From the NCBI GenBank assembly GCA_023412435.1, contig JAEYNS010000042.1, positions 1 to 8,054 of the forward strand: a stretch of DNA of 8,054 nucleotides, written 5' to 3'. The DNA is from Actinomycetes bacterium (GTDB lineage Bacteria; Actinomycetota; Actinomycetes; Propionibacteriales; Propionibacteriaceae). A model generated the notes under the pieces. It searched no databases. It saw nothing but the letters and a program-made list of their open reading frames with translations, and was not told the DNA's origin. The first letter of the stretch is position 1. Each line of letters begins with the position of its first letter. Of this stretch, positions 1 through 5,512 are shown piece by piece. A program made the position numbers and the translations under genes.

Positions 1-7
1 TGACCGC

Positions 8-637
8 GTGAGCGACACTCTTTCGACTGCCTGGGCGCTGGCGTGGATCCGCGGCGCCCAGGCGGCCATGGCAGAACACCGGATGGAACTGATCGATCTC
101 GACCGGGCGATCGGCGACGGCGACCACGGCGCCAACATGGACAAGGGTTTCACCGCGGCGGCGGCGAAGCTCGAGGCCGGCGCGGACACCGTCCAGGACG
201 TGCTCAAGGTGGTGGCCCAGACCCTGATGTCGACGGTCGGCGGCGCGGCGGGACCGTTGTACGGCACCGCCTTCCTGCGGGCGTCCAAGGGCTTCGAGGG
301 TGACCTCGACGCCGCGGGTGTCGTCGGCCTGCTGGCCGGCGCGCTGGAGGGAATCGTGGCCAGGGGCAAGGCGACCACCGGCGAGAAGACGATGGTGGAC
401 GCCTGGACGCCGGCGCTGGACGCAGCGAAGGCTGCGGCCGACGGCGGCGACCCGACCGCGGTGCTGCGGGCTGCTGCCGACGCGGCAGCCGAGGGCGCCG
501 AGGCGACGATCCCGATGAAGGCGACCAAGGGCAGGGCGTCCTACCTCGGTGACCGGTCGATCGGCCACAAGGACCCGGGGGCGACCTCGACCGCCTACAT
601 CCTGGCTGCGGCGGCCACCGCCGCGGAGTCGGCATGA
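8..637 (+). CDS. dhaL: DhaL, ADP-binding subunit of PEP-dependent dihydroxyacetone kinase
   Basis: DhaL carries a tightly bound ADP that is phosphorylated by DhaM and passes the phosphate to dihydroxyacetone held covalently on DhaK, giving dihydroxyacetone phosphate in the cytoplasm. The 209-residue product is the usual DhaL length. Visible family motifs are the metal/ADP-binding segment around residues 32-45 (D32, then GDGDHGAN with D37 and D39), the glycine-rich VGGAAGPLYGT at 77-87, GEKTMVDAW at 125-133, and the C-terminal KGRASYLGDRSIGHKDPGA at 174-192. The start is GTG at 8; a TGA at 1-3 could be the stop of an upstream gene, most likely dhaK, but this cannot be confirmed within the window. 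The stop overlaps the dhaM start as ATGA, so translation is probably coupled. The presence of dhaM argues for the PEP-driven rather than the ATP-driven enzyme. Confidence 0.95.
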   Translation: MSDTLSTAWALAWIRGAQAAMAEHRMELIDLDRAIGDGDHGANMDKGFTAAAAKLEAGADTVQDVLKVVAQTLMSTVGGAAGPLYGTAFLRASKGFEGDLDAAGVVGLLAGALEGIVARGKATTGEKTMVDAWTPALDAAKAAADGGDPTAVLRAAADAAAEGAEATIPMKATKGRASYLGDRSIGHKDPGATSTAYILAAAATAAESA

Positions 638-1023
638 CCGTCGCCCTGGTCATCGTCTCCCACTCCGAGCAGCTGGCGGCGGGGGTCGTCGAGTTGACGG
701 AGCAGATGGCGCGCGACGTCGTGTTGCGCGCCGCCGCGGGAACCGACGACGGCAGGATCGGCACGTCCTTCGACAAGGTGAACGACGCCGTGACCGAGTT
801 GCGGGCCGCCGGCCACGACGTGGTGATCCTGACCGACCTCGGCTCGGCGACGATGACCGTCGAGGCGGTGCTGGACTTCCTCGACGACGACGAGAAGGCC
901 CATGTCGTGTTCGCCGACGGTCCGCTGGTGGAGGGGGCGGTGGCCGCGGGGGTGACCGCCCAGGTGGGCGGCGACATCGCCGCGGTGGCCCAGGCCGCCC
1001 GCGCCAGGGAGCTCTTCGCCTGA
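634..1023 (+). CDS. dhaM: DhaM, EIIA-type phosphotransferase subunit of dihydroxyacetone kinase
   Basis: DhaM receives phosphate from the general PTS protein HPr on an active-site histidine and rephosphorylates the ADP held in DhaL. The 129-residue product is a mannose-type EIIA fold: N-terminal MTVALVIVSHS with the likely phosphorylated His10, DGRIGTSFDKV at 39-49, the DLGSA motif at 68-72, and ADGPLVEGA at 94-102. It consists of the EIIA domain only; the HPr-like and truncated enzyme I domains of the E. coli protein (about 470 residues, from memory) are absent, so a separate HPr and enzyme I must supply the phosphate. The ATG at 634 overlaps the dhaL stop by 4 nt. It is the only clear ATG start in the window. 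A repeat-rich gap with several possible hairpins follows the stop. Confidence 0.93.
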   Translation: MTVALVIVSHSEQLAAGVVELTEQMARDVVLRAAAGTDDGRIGTSFDKVNDAVTELRAAGHDVVILTDLGSATMTVEAVLDFLDDDEKAHVVFADGPLVEGAVAAGVTAQVGGDIAAVAQAARARELFA

Positions 1024-1037
1024 CGAGGTCCTGACCG

Positions 1038-1077
1038 AGGAACCGTCCCCCGTCCCAAGGAACCGTCCCCCGTCCCA
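1038..1077 (+). repeat. Tandem direct repeat, two exact 20-bp units
   Basis: Two identical 20-bp units lie head to tail at 1038-1057 and 1058-1077, each containing GGAACCGTCCCC. They start 15 bp after the dhaM stop. Only two units exist and there is no spacer, so this is not a CRISPR array. It forms the first part of the wider repeat cluster that fills the gap up to about 1175. Confidence 0.85.
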
Positions 1078-1100
1078 CCTCCTGAGACCGGGGACGGTTC
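1060..1100 (+). terminator. Candidate hairpin terminator after dhaLM
   Basis: The arms 1060-1070 and 1090-1100 are perfectly complementary over 11 bp, with a 19-nt loop. There is no long T tract; a short TTCTTCC follows within and after the right arm. The right arm could pair instead with 1125-1135, also over 11 bp, so two structures compete. Termination is an inference from position, 37 bp after the dhaM stop. Confidence 0.4.
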
Positions 1101-1116
1101 TTCCATCGCACCGTCG

Positions 1117-1142
1117 GGAATGCGGAACCGTCCCCGCGTTCC
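1117..1142 (+). other. 9-bp stem, 8-nt loop hairpin around a GGAACCGTCCCC copy
   Basis: GGAATGCGG at 1117-1125 pairs with CCGCGTTCC at 1134-1142 over 9 bp with one G-U pair, enclosing the loop AACCGTCC. The arms use part of the third repeat copy. It lies in the gap upstream of the antiporter and has no T tract, so it may be a weak terminator or simply a fold of the repeat family. Confidence 0.4.
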
Positions 1143-1209
1143 ACGGGTCGGGTCCGGCGACGGTTCCGGGGACGGCGTGCTTGCCTGACGGCGGGGGCGC
1201 GTGTGTCAC

Positions 1210-1215
1210 TAGACT
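1210..1215 (+). promoter_or_regulatory. Candidate -10 box (TAGACT) for the antiporter gene
   Basis: TAGACT fits the actinobacterial TANNNT -10 pattern and lies 16 bp before the chosen GTG, upstream of the AGGAGG at 1222-1227. A transcript would begin near 1222 with a very short leader. No good -35 box is seen at the right distance; TTGCCT at 1181-1186 is 23 bp away, which is too far. Confidence 0.35.
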
Positions 1216-1231
1216 GCGCGCAGGAGGCGAT

Positions 1232-2713
1232 GTGCAACTGGACCAGGTGCTGCTGCTTGGTTCGGTCGTGCTCCTCGCCTCGATCCTCGCCACCCGGCTC
1301 GGTGCCCGCTTCGGCCTGCCCTCGCTGCTGCTGTTCCTGGGCCTCGGCATGCTGGTGGGCGAACTCGGCCTCAACTTCGAAGACGCCGACCTGGCCCACT
1401 CGCTCGGGTTCGCCGCGCTGGTGCTGATCCTCGCCGAGGGCGGTTTCACCACGAAGTGGCAGGAGATCAGGGGCGCGCTCCCGATGGCCGTCCTGCTCGC
1501 CACCGTCGGGGTGGGGGTGTCGGTGGCCGCCGTCGCCGCCTTCGCCCACTACGTGTTCGGGCTCGACCTGACCAGTGCGATCCTGCTGGGCGCCATCACC
1601 TCCCCGACGGACGCGGCCGCGATCTTCGCCGTGATGCGCAAGGTGCCGCTGCCACCGCGGTTGCGGGCTGTGATCGAGGCCGAATCGGGCTTCAACGACG
1701 CGCCGATCGTGCTGCTGGTCGCCTCCGCCACCGCGATGTCGCTGGGGGGTGGGTCGCAGGATCCGCTGGTGGCCATGGCCGGGCTGATCCTGCTCGAGCT
1801 CGTGGGCGGGGTGGCCGTCGGAATCGTCCTCGGCTGGCTCGGCACCCGGCTGCTACGGGCGATCAAGCTGCCGGCGTCCGGCCTGTACGTGCTCGCCGCG
1901 ATGGGGTGGGCGGTGCTCGCCTACGGAGTGGCCGCGTCGCTGCACCTGTCGGGGTTCGCCGCGGTGTATGTCGCCGCCGTCGTCCTCGGCAACGGGTCGC
2001 TACCGCACCGCCACGCCACCCGGTCCTTCGCCGAGGGCGTCGGCTGGATCGCGCAGATCGGGTTGTTCGTGATGCTCGGCATGCTCGCCGACCCGACCAC
2101 GCTCACCCTCCAGGAGGCGCTCGGCGGCGTGCTGATCGGCGCCTTCCTGACCTTCGTCGCCCGTCCGCTGTCGGTGGTGGTGTGCGTGGCCTGGTTCAAG
2201 GTGCCCTGGCGGGAGCAGGCCTTCATCTCGTGGGCCGGCCTGCGCGGCGCCGTCCCGATCATCATGGCGACGGTCCCGCTGGCCGCCGGCGCCCCCGCCG
2301 CGCACGCGATCTTCAACCTGGTGTTCGCCTTCGTCGTGGTGTTCACGGTGCTGCAGTCCCCGTCGCTGCCGTGGATGGCCCGCGTCCTCAAGGTTTCCAG
2401 CGGTGAGGACGCCACCGACGTCGACATCGAGTTCGCCCCGCTGGACACCATCAAGGCCGACATGATGCAGGTGCACGTCCCTGAGGGGTCGCTGCTGCAC
2501 GGCGTCAGCGTTCGGGAGTTGCGGCTTCCCCGCAACTCGGTGGTCTCACTGATCGTCCGGCAGGAGGATTCGTTCAGCCCCCACCTCGACGACCTGATCA
2601 AGTCGGGCGACGACCTGCTGGTGGTGACCCAGGCCGCCGACCGGCCGAAGGTGGAGCGGCGATTCATCTCGATCTCGCGCAGCGGCCGGCTGGCGCGCTG
2701 GAAGGAGACCTGA
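1232..2713 (+). CDS. CPA1-family K+(Na+)/H+ antiporter with C-terminal RCK_C domain (NhaP2/CvrA-like)
   Basis: This inner-membrane antiporter exchanges protons for cytoplasmic K+ (or Na+) and supports pH and ion balance. The 493 residues fall into a 12-13 helix Na+/H+ exchanger domain (about 5-385) and a cytosolic TrkA-C/RCK_C domain (about 403-482, VHVPEGSLLHGVSVREL to GDDLLVVT). Family signatures are SPTDAAA at 124-130, the ion-binding Asn155-Asp156 in ESGFNDAPIV, and WAGLRGAVPI at 334-343. I chose GTG at 1232 because AGGAGG lies 4 nt upstream and the protein then starts just before the first helix; the frame stays open back to a TTG at 1181, but those extra 17 residues look non-coding. The gene is alone on its strand and ends 18 bp from a convergent gene. 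The RCK_C domain suggests gating by a small ligand (nucleotides such as c-di-AMP bind RCK_C domains elsewhere); the ligand and the cation are not readable here. Confidence 0.9.
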   Translation: MQLDQVLLLGSVVLLASILATRLGARFGLPSLLLFLGLGMLVGELGLNFEDADLAHSLGFAALVLILAEGGFTTKWQEIRGALPMAVLLATVGVGVSVAAVAAFAHYVFGLDLTSAILLGAITSPTDAAAIFAVMRKVPLPPRLRAVIEAESGFNDAPIVLLVASATAMSLGGGSQDPLVAMAGLILLELVGGVAVGIVLGWLGTRLLRAIKLPASGLYVLAAMGWAVLAYGVAASLHLSGFAAVYVAAVVLGNGSLPHRHATRSFAEGVGWIAQIGLFVMLGMLADPTTLTLQEALGGVLIGAFLTFVARPLSVVVCVAWFKVPWREQAFISWAGLRGAVPIIMATVPLAAGAPAAHAIFNLVFAFVVVFTVLQSPSLPWMARVLKVSSGEDATDVDIEFAPLDTIKADMMQVHVPEGSLLHGVSVRELRLPRNSVVSLIVRQEDSFSPHLDDLIKSGDDLLVVTQAADRPKVERRFISISRSGRLARWKET

Positions 2714-2731
2714 GCTCCGGCGGGCGTCCCG

Positions 2732-3292
2732 CTACGACTTGGTCGGCGAGGGGCTCGGCGCGGTGGGCGTCGGAGAGGCGGACGGCTTCCTGGTGTCGGC
2801 CGGCAGGCAGACCGGGCCGTCGACAGGGATCGCCGTGACCTCCGGGTTGGTGATCCGCGAGCTGTTGTCGCCGAGCAGCACGTCGACCACGTGGTCGGCC
2901 CTGCCGTCGCCGCGGGCGGTGGCGTCCTTGAAGAAGCCGAGCAGCAGCTGCACCTCGGGGTCGTCGGGGGAGTTGCCGACGATGACGGTGTTCTCCAGGC
3001 GCTCGTCGGTGTTGTTCACCTTGACGACCCGGAAGTCGTAGGCCCGCAGGAAGGTGGCGGTGGTCTTGGCGAGGCCGCCGCGGGTGCCGCCGTTGAGCAC
3101 CCGTACCTGGACGTAGCTGGGAGTCAGCTCATCGCCGACGTCGATCGGCACGCACGGGGTGGCCGGGCGGGCCGGACGCGGTGCGGTGGCGTGTTCGTAG
3201 CCCCAGGCGGCGCCGTACCCGACGAAGGCGAGCAGCAGCAGCAGGGTCACCGGGGTCTTGAGGACCCGGATGATCTGTCTGAAGGTCTGCAC
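2732..3292 (-). CDS. Membrane-anchored LytR_C-domain protein
   Basis: The 186-residue product has a short basic N terminus, one transmembrane helix at about 14-34, then an extracytoplasmic LytR_C domain at about 60-140, recognisable from YVQVRVLNGGTRGGLAKTTA and a following FRVVKVNN. The C-terminal 18 residues are Pro/Ser/Thr-rich. The catalytic LytR-CpsA-Psr ligase domain is absent, so it is not a teichoic-acid or arabinogalactan ligase by itself. Stand-alone LytR_C proteins in mycobacteria (for example the envelope integrity protein Cei) help maintain the cell envelope; a similar role here is inference. The GTG start at 3292 has AGGAG at 3299-3303, 6 nt away. It lies 34 bp downstream of the 97-residue gene on the same strand and is probably co-transcribed with it. 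It converges with the antiporter across 18 bp. Confidence 0.85.
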   Translation of the reverse strand: MQTFRQIIRVLKTPVTLLLLLAFVGYGAAWGYEHATAPRPARPATPCVPIDVGDELTPSYVQVRVLNGGTRGGLAKTTATFLRAYDFRVVKVNNTDERLENTVIVGNSPDDPEVQLLLGFFKDATARGDGRADHVVDVLLGDNSSRITNPEVTAIPVDGPVCLPADTRKPSASPTPTAPSPSPTKS

Positions 3293-3326
3293 TCGCTACT
3301 CCTGGGGCTGCCGAACCCGACCAAGC

Positions 3327-3620
3327 CTACTTGAGTTCCAGAACCCGGGCGTGCAGGGTCTGGCGCTGCTGCAGGGCGGCCCGCAGCGCGCGGTGCAGCC
3401 CGTCCTCGAGGTAGAGATCCCCCTGCCACGACACGACGTGCGCGAACAGGTCGCCGTAGAAGGTCGAGTCGTCCTCCAGCAGCTGCTCGAGATCGAGCAC
3501 CCGCTTGGTGGTCACCAGCTCGTCCAGCCGCACCTGCTGCGGGGCGATGACCGCCCACTGCTTCTGGGTGTACCCGTGTTCAGGGTACGGCCGGGCCTCG
3601 CCCACACGCTTGAAGATCAC
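3327..3620 (-). CDS. Conserved 97-residue protein with ParB/Srx-like DGLHR motif
   Basis: A small cytoplasmic protein of unproven function. It resembles a conserved actinobacterial family that, as far as I recall, automated annotation labels VapB-family antitoxin. No toxin gene adjoins it, and the sequence lacks an obvious ribbon-helix-helix or AbrB-like N terminus. Instead, VRLDELVTTKRVLDLEQLL at 30-48 followed by LYLEDGLHRALRAAL at 69-83 recalls the ParB/sulfiredoxin-like fold, where a DG-x-HR motif contacts phosphate or nucleotide; this is inference. The gene starts with GTG at 3620 and no ribosome site is seen; a TAGACT box 6 nt upstream suggests a leaderless mRNA. It sits 45 bp after aspartate kinase and 34 bp before the LytR_C gene, so it may start a two-gene unit of its own as well as being read from upstream. 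Confidence 0.75.
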   Translation of the reverse strand: MIFKRVGEARPYPEHGYTQKQWAVIAPQQVRLDELVTTKRVLDLEQLLEDDSTFYGDLFAHVVSWQGDLYLEDGLHRALRAALQQRQTLHARVLELK

Positions 3621-3626
3621 GTCGTC

Positions 3627-3632
3627 AGTCTA
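3627..3632 (-). promoter_or_regulatory. Candidate -10 box (TAGACT) for a leaderless transcript
   Basis: On the minus strand TAGACT is followed by 6 nt (GACGAC) and then the GTG start at 3620. With the usual spacing from -10 to transcription start, the mRNA would begin at or next to the GTG. This agrees with the lack of a Shine-Dalgarno site. No convincing -35 hexamer was found. The gap also holds a 7-bp inverted repeat (3622-3628 with 3652-3658, 23-nt loop) that could be an operator or a weak end for the aspartate kinase transcript. Confidence 0.5.
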
Positions 3633-3665
3633 TCCGCGAGCCGTGACCGGCCTGACGAGGCGACG

Positions 3666-4184
3666 TCAGCGTCCCGTCCCGGCGTACACCACGGCGGGCT
3701 CGTCGGAGTCCAGCCCGAACGCGGTGTGGGCGGCCCGGACGGCGCGGTCGACGTCGTCGATCGCCACCACCACCGAGATCCGGATCTCGGAGGTCGAGAT
3801 CATCTCGATGTTCACCCCGGCGTCGGCCAGGGCCCGGAAGAACCGGGCGGTGACTCCCGGGTGCGACCGCATCCCGACCCCGATCACCGAAACCTTGCCG
3901 ATCGCGTCGTTGTACACCACGTCGGCGAAGCCGATCTCGGCCTGCGCGGCCCGCAGCGCCGCGATCGCCTTGCTGCCGTCGTTCTGCGGCAAGGTGAACG
4001 AGATGTCGGTGCGCTGCTCGTGCTCGCGGGAGACGTTCTGCACGATCATGTCGATGTTGATGTCGGCCTCGGCGACGGTGGTGAAGATCTGCGCCGCCTC
4101 GCCCACCCGGTCGGGCACCCCGACGACGGTCACCTTCGCCTCACTACGGTCGTGCGCGACCCCCGAGATCAGCGGTTCCTCCAT
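3666..4184 (-). CDS. Aspartate kinase beta subunit from an internal in-frame start
   Basis: An ATG at 4184 within the aspartate kinase gene, in the same frame, is preceded by a perfect AGGAGG at 4190-4195 with 5 nt spacing. Translation from it gives 172 residues beginning [18 protein letters not shown] and containing only the two ACT domains. In Corynebacterium glutamicum, lysC encodes an alpha subunit of 421 residues and a beta subunit of 172 residues from an internal start at the same place, forming an alpha2-beta2 enzyme with feedback control by lysine plus threonine. The matching lengths and the strong ribosome site make the same arrangement likely here. Actual expression is not proved by sequence. 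Confidence 0.8.
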   Translation of the reverse strand: MEEPLISGVAHDRSEAKVTVVGVPDRVGEAAQIFTTVAEADINIDMIVQNVSREHEQRTDISFTLPQNDGSKAIAALRAAQAEIGFADVVYNDAIGKVSVIGVGMRSHPGVTARFFRALADAGVNIEMISTSEIRISVVVAIDDVDRAVRAAHTAFGLDSDEPAVVYAGTGR

Positions 4185-4931
4185 GCCAGCCTCCTGGTAG
4201 TTGATGTCCCTGACCCAGGTGCCGGGTCGCTCCGAGAAGGAGGACCTGACGTGCACCGGGACGTTCTCGCGGCGGGCGTACTCGACGCACCGCAGGTGCA
4301 GGATCTTGGCCCCGTTAGCGGCCAACTCCATCATCTCGTCGTAGCTGATGGCGGCGATCTGCCGGGCGCCGGGAACGATCCGGGGGTCGGCGGTGAACAC
4401 CCCGTCCACGTCGGTGTAGATCTCGCAGTACTCCGCGCCGAGCGCGCCTGCCAGCGCCACAGCGGTGGTGTCGGACGCTCCGCGCCCGAGCGTGGTGACG
4501 TCCTTCGAGGTCTGGGAGACGCCCTGGAAGCCGGCGACGATCACGATGTCGCCCTCGTCGAGGGCGGAGACGATCCGCCCGGGGGTGATGTCGATGATCC
4601 GGGCGTTGCCGTGGGTGCCGGTGGTGATCACCCCGGCCTGGGAACCGGTGAACGAGCGGGCGGTCGCGCCGAGGTCGTTGATCGCCATCGCCAGCAGCGC
4701 GGCGGACATCCGCTCGCCCGCGGTCAGCAGCATGTCGAGCTCGCGGGGCCGGGGGTCGGGGGAGACGCGCATGGCGAGGTCCATCAGCTCGTCGGTGGTG
4801 TCGCCCATCGCCGAGATCACGACGACCACCTCGTTGCCGCGCGCCTGGGTGGCGACGATCCGCCGCGCCACCCGTTTGATGCTCTCGGCGTCCGCCACCG
4901 ACGATCCGCCGAACTTCTGAACCACCCGCAC
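3666..4931 (-). CDS. lysC: Aspartate kinase, alpha subunit
   Basis: Aspartate kinase phosphorylates L-aspartate with ATP, the first step towards lysine/diaminopimelate, threonine, methionine and isoleucine. The 421-residue product matches the actinobacterial length. The kinase domain spans about 1-245: [10 protein letters not shown] at 3-12, [13 protein letters not shown] at 65-77, [17 protein letters not shown] at 94-110, [15 protein letters not shown] at 147-161 and [13 protein letters not shown] at 172-184. Two ACT domains follow (about 263-340 and 345-421), which in this family bind lysine and threonine for feedback inhibition. The start is GTG at 4931, with AGGAGG at 4941-4946, 9 nt upstream; the longer open frame to 5153 has no family similarity. 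The kinase motif reads GRGASD where I expect GRGGSD. asd, often next to this gene in actinobacteria, is absent. An internal start gives a beta subunit (separate entry). Confidence 0.95.
   Translation of the reverse strand: MRVVQKFGGSSVADAESIKRVARRIVATQARGNEVVVVISAMGDTTDELMDLAMRVSPDPRPRELDMLLTAGERMSAALLAMAINDLGATARSFTGSQAGVITTGTHGNARIIDITPGRIVSALDEGDIVIVAGFQGVSQTSKDVTTLGRGASDTTAVALAGALGAEYCEIYTDVDGVFTADPRIVPGARQIAAISYDEMMELAANGAKILHLRCVEYARRENVPVHVRSSFSERPGTWVRDINYQEAGMEEPLISGVAHDRSEAKVTVVGVPDRVGEAAQIFTTVAEADINIDMIVQNVSREHEQRTDISFTLPQNDGSKAIAALRAAQAEIGFADVVYNDAIGKVSVIGVGMRSHPGVTARFFRALADAGVNIEMISTSEIRISVVVAIDDVDRAVRAAHTAFGLDSDEPAVVYAGTGR
4190..4195 (-). promoter_or_regulatory. Internal ribosome binding site AGGAGG for aspartate kinase beta
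   Basis: The minus strand reads AGGAGG, then CTGGC, then ATG. It encodes part of Gln-Glu-Ala in the alpha subunit linker. It is at least as strong as the alpha subunit's own site, with tighter spacing. Confidence 0.8.
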
Positions 4932-4952
4932 CTGCGTGAGCCTCCTGCCTGC

Positions 4953-4968
4953 GCCCGGTCCGCCGGGC
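4953..4968 (-). other. Small GC hairpin in the aspartate kinase leader
   Basis: GCCCGG at 4953-4958 and CCGGGC at 4963-4968 form a perfect 6-bp stem with a 4-nt loop, just upstream of the ribosome site at 4941-4946. If transcription starts from the candidate -10 at 4976-4981, this hairpin would sit at the very 5' end of the mRNA. A protective or regulatory role is inference. No lysine riboswitch is recognisable. Confidence 0.3.
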
Positions 4969-4975
4969 CTGGACC

Positions 4976-4981
4976 ACCCTA
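4976..4981 (-). promoter_or_regulatory. Candidate -10 box (TAGGGT) for aspartate kinase
   Basis: On the minus strand, TAGGGT fits TANNNT and lies 44 bp before the GTG at 4931, leaving room for a leader of about 38 nt that holds the AGGAGG. No clear -35 hexamer was found. The 173-bp gap 4932-5104 is shared with a divergent gene, so both promoters must lie in or near it. Confidence 0.35.
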
Positions 4982-5092
4982 ACCGCTGGCGCGGCCGTCT
5001 CGGGCGATGGACCCTGACCGCCCACTGGGTGATCCGCCTGATCGCTCCCCGGATCACTGCCGTCACCCCTCCCCGTCCGCCACCGGCGCGCC

Positions 5093-5098
5093 TACGAT
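5093..5098 (+). promoter_or_regulatory. Candidate -10 box (TACGAT) for a leaderless transcript
   Basis: TACGAT is followed by exactly 6 nt (GGCTTG) and then the GTG at 5105. This is the same geometry as in front of the 97-residue gene at 3620. The transcript would begin at or beside the start codon, and no Shine-Dalgarno sequence is present upstream. No good -35 hexamer is seen. Confidence 0.5.
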
Positions 5099-5104
5099 GG
5101 CTTG

Positions 5105-5512
5105 GTGAGCACGAGTTGGCAGCCCCAGCAGGAGCCCGAGCCGGAGTGGACACAGCCGCCGTTCGCTCCCGGCTACCAGGAGCCCGAACCTGAGCTGCCG
5201 TACCAGAACCCGAGGCTGCAGCCGGCGGCCCCGTCCCCGTTGCCGGACGTGGTGACCGGCTCCGTCCTCGTGCCGCACGCCAAGGTTCCCCCGCCCGGCG
5301 TCGTCGAATCGGTGCTGCGGGTTCTGTCCGGTGTGCTGTGGCCCGCCGTGATCGCCGTCCTGATCTTCGGCGGCGGCAGCTGGTGGTTCGGCATCATCTT
5401 CGCCATCATCGCCAGCGCCGTGCTCAAGCAGATCACCCAGGAACTGCGCCGGCGCCGCGTCCTCGGCGCGCAGGTGATCCCGCCGCCGCCCGGGCAGCAG
5501 GATCTGCGGTGA
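5105..5512 (+). CDS. Small Pro/Glu-rich membrane protein of unknown function
   Basis: I do not recognise this 135-residue protein as a named family. Its first 70 residues are rich in Pro, Glu and Gln, with a near-repeated motif (QQEPEPEW, then [13 protein letters not shown]), and look disordered. Residues 75-115 hold one long or two short transmembrane segments ([21 protein letters not shown] and [15 protein letters not shown]), followed by a basic stretch QELRRRRVL and a Pro-rich tail. The basic residues suggest the end after the helices is cytoplasmic, so a hairpin topology with both ends inside is plausible. I prefer GTG at 5105 over TTG at 5102 because the -10 box places a leaderless start there. 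It shares a 4-nt overlap (GTGA) with the oxidoreductase gene, so the two are probably translated together, but no functional link can be read. Confidence 0.7.
   Translation: MSTSWQPQQEPEPEWTQPPFAPGYQEPEPELPYQNPRLQPAAPSPLPDVVTGSVLVPHAKVPPPGVVESVLRVLSGVLWPAVIAVLIFGGGSWWFGIIFAIIASAVLKQITQELRRRRVLGAQVIPPPPGQQDLR

Larger units (their letters stand above)
1038..1175. repeat. Cluster of GGAACCGTCCCC repeats in direct and inverted orientation
   Basis: The 12-mer GGAACCGTCCCC occurs exactly at 1039-1050, 1059-1070 and 1124-1135. Its inverse is seen as GGGGACGGTTC at 1090-1100, as a one-mismatch copy GGCGACGGTTCC at 1156-1167, and as a partial GGGGACGG at 1168-1175. A further exact inverse copy is isolated at 6479-6490. 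The mixture of orientations, the restriction to gaps between genes and the recurrence at a distant site look like a dispersed palindromic (REP-like) family. Any link to a RAYT-type transposase is inference, since no transposase is present in the window. Confidence 0.75.

Noticed and set aside
1038..1077. Possible CRISPR array
   Set aside because: Only two adjacent 20-bp units without spacers, no cas genes; the motif recurs inverted nearby and at 6479.
1181..1231. Upstream TTG start for the antiporter adding 17 residues
   Set aside because: No ribosome site before 1181 and the added segment contains the likely -10 box and the AGGAGG of the GTG start at 1232.
204..1549. Several minus-strand open frames over dhaL, dhaM and the repeat gap
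   Set aside because: They run through the repeat cluster and opposite well-recognised genes, with Arg/Pro/Ser-rich low-complexity products.
3327..3620. Toxin-antitoxin module
   Set aside because: Neighbours on both sides are a LytR_C membrane protein and aspartate kinase; no toxin-sized gene of a PIN, RelE or similar type is present.
3258..4982. Long plus-strand open frame of over 570 codons
   Set aside because: It lies antisense to aspartate kinase and the 97-residue gene; its product is rich in His, Asp, Gly and Arg and resembles no family. It is a high-GC shadow frame.
4932..5104. Possible lysine riboswitch or attenuator before aspartate kinase
   Set aside because: The leader is too short if the candidate -10 is right, and no lysine-aptamer helices or leader peptide rich in lysine or threonine codons were found.
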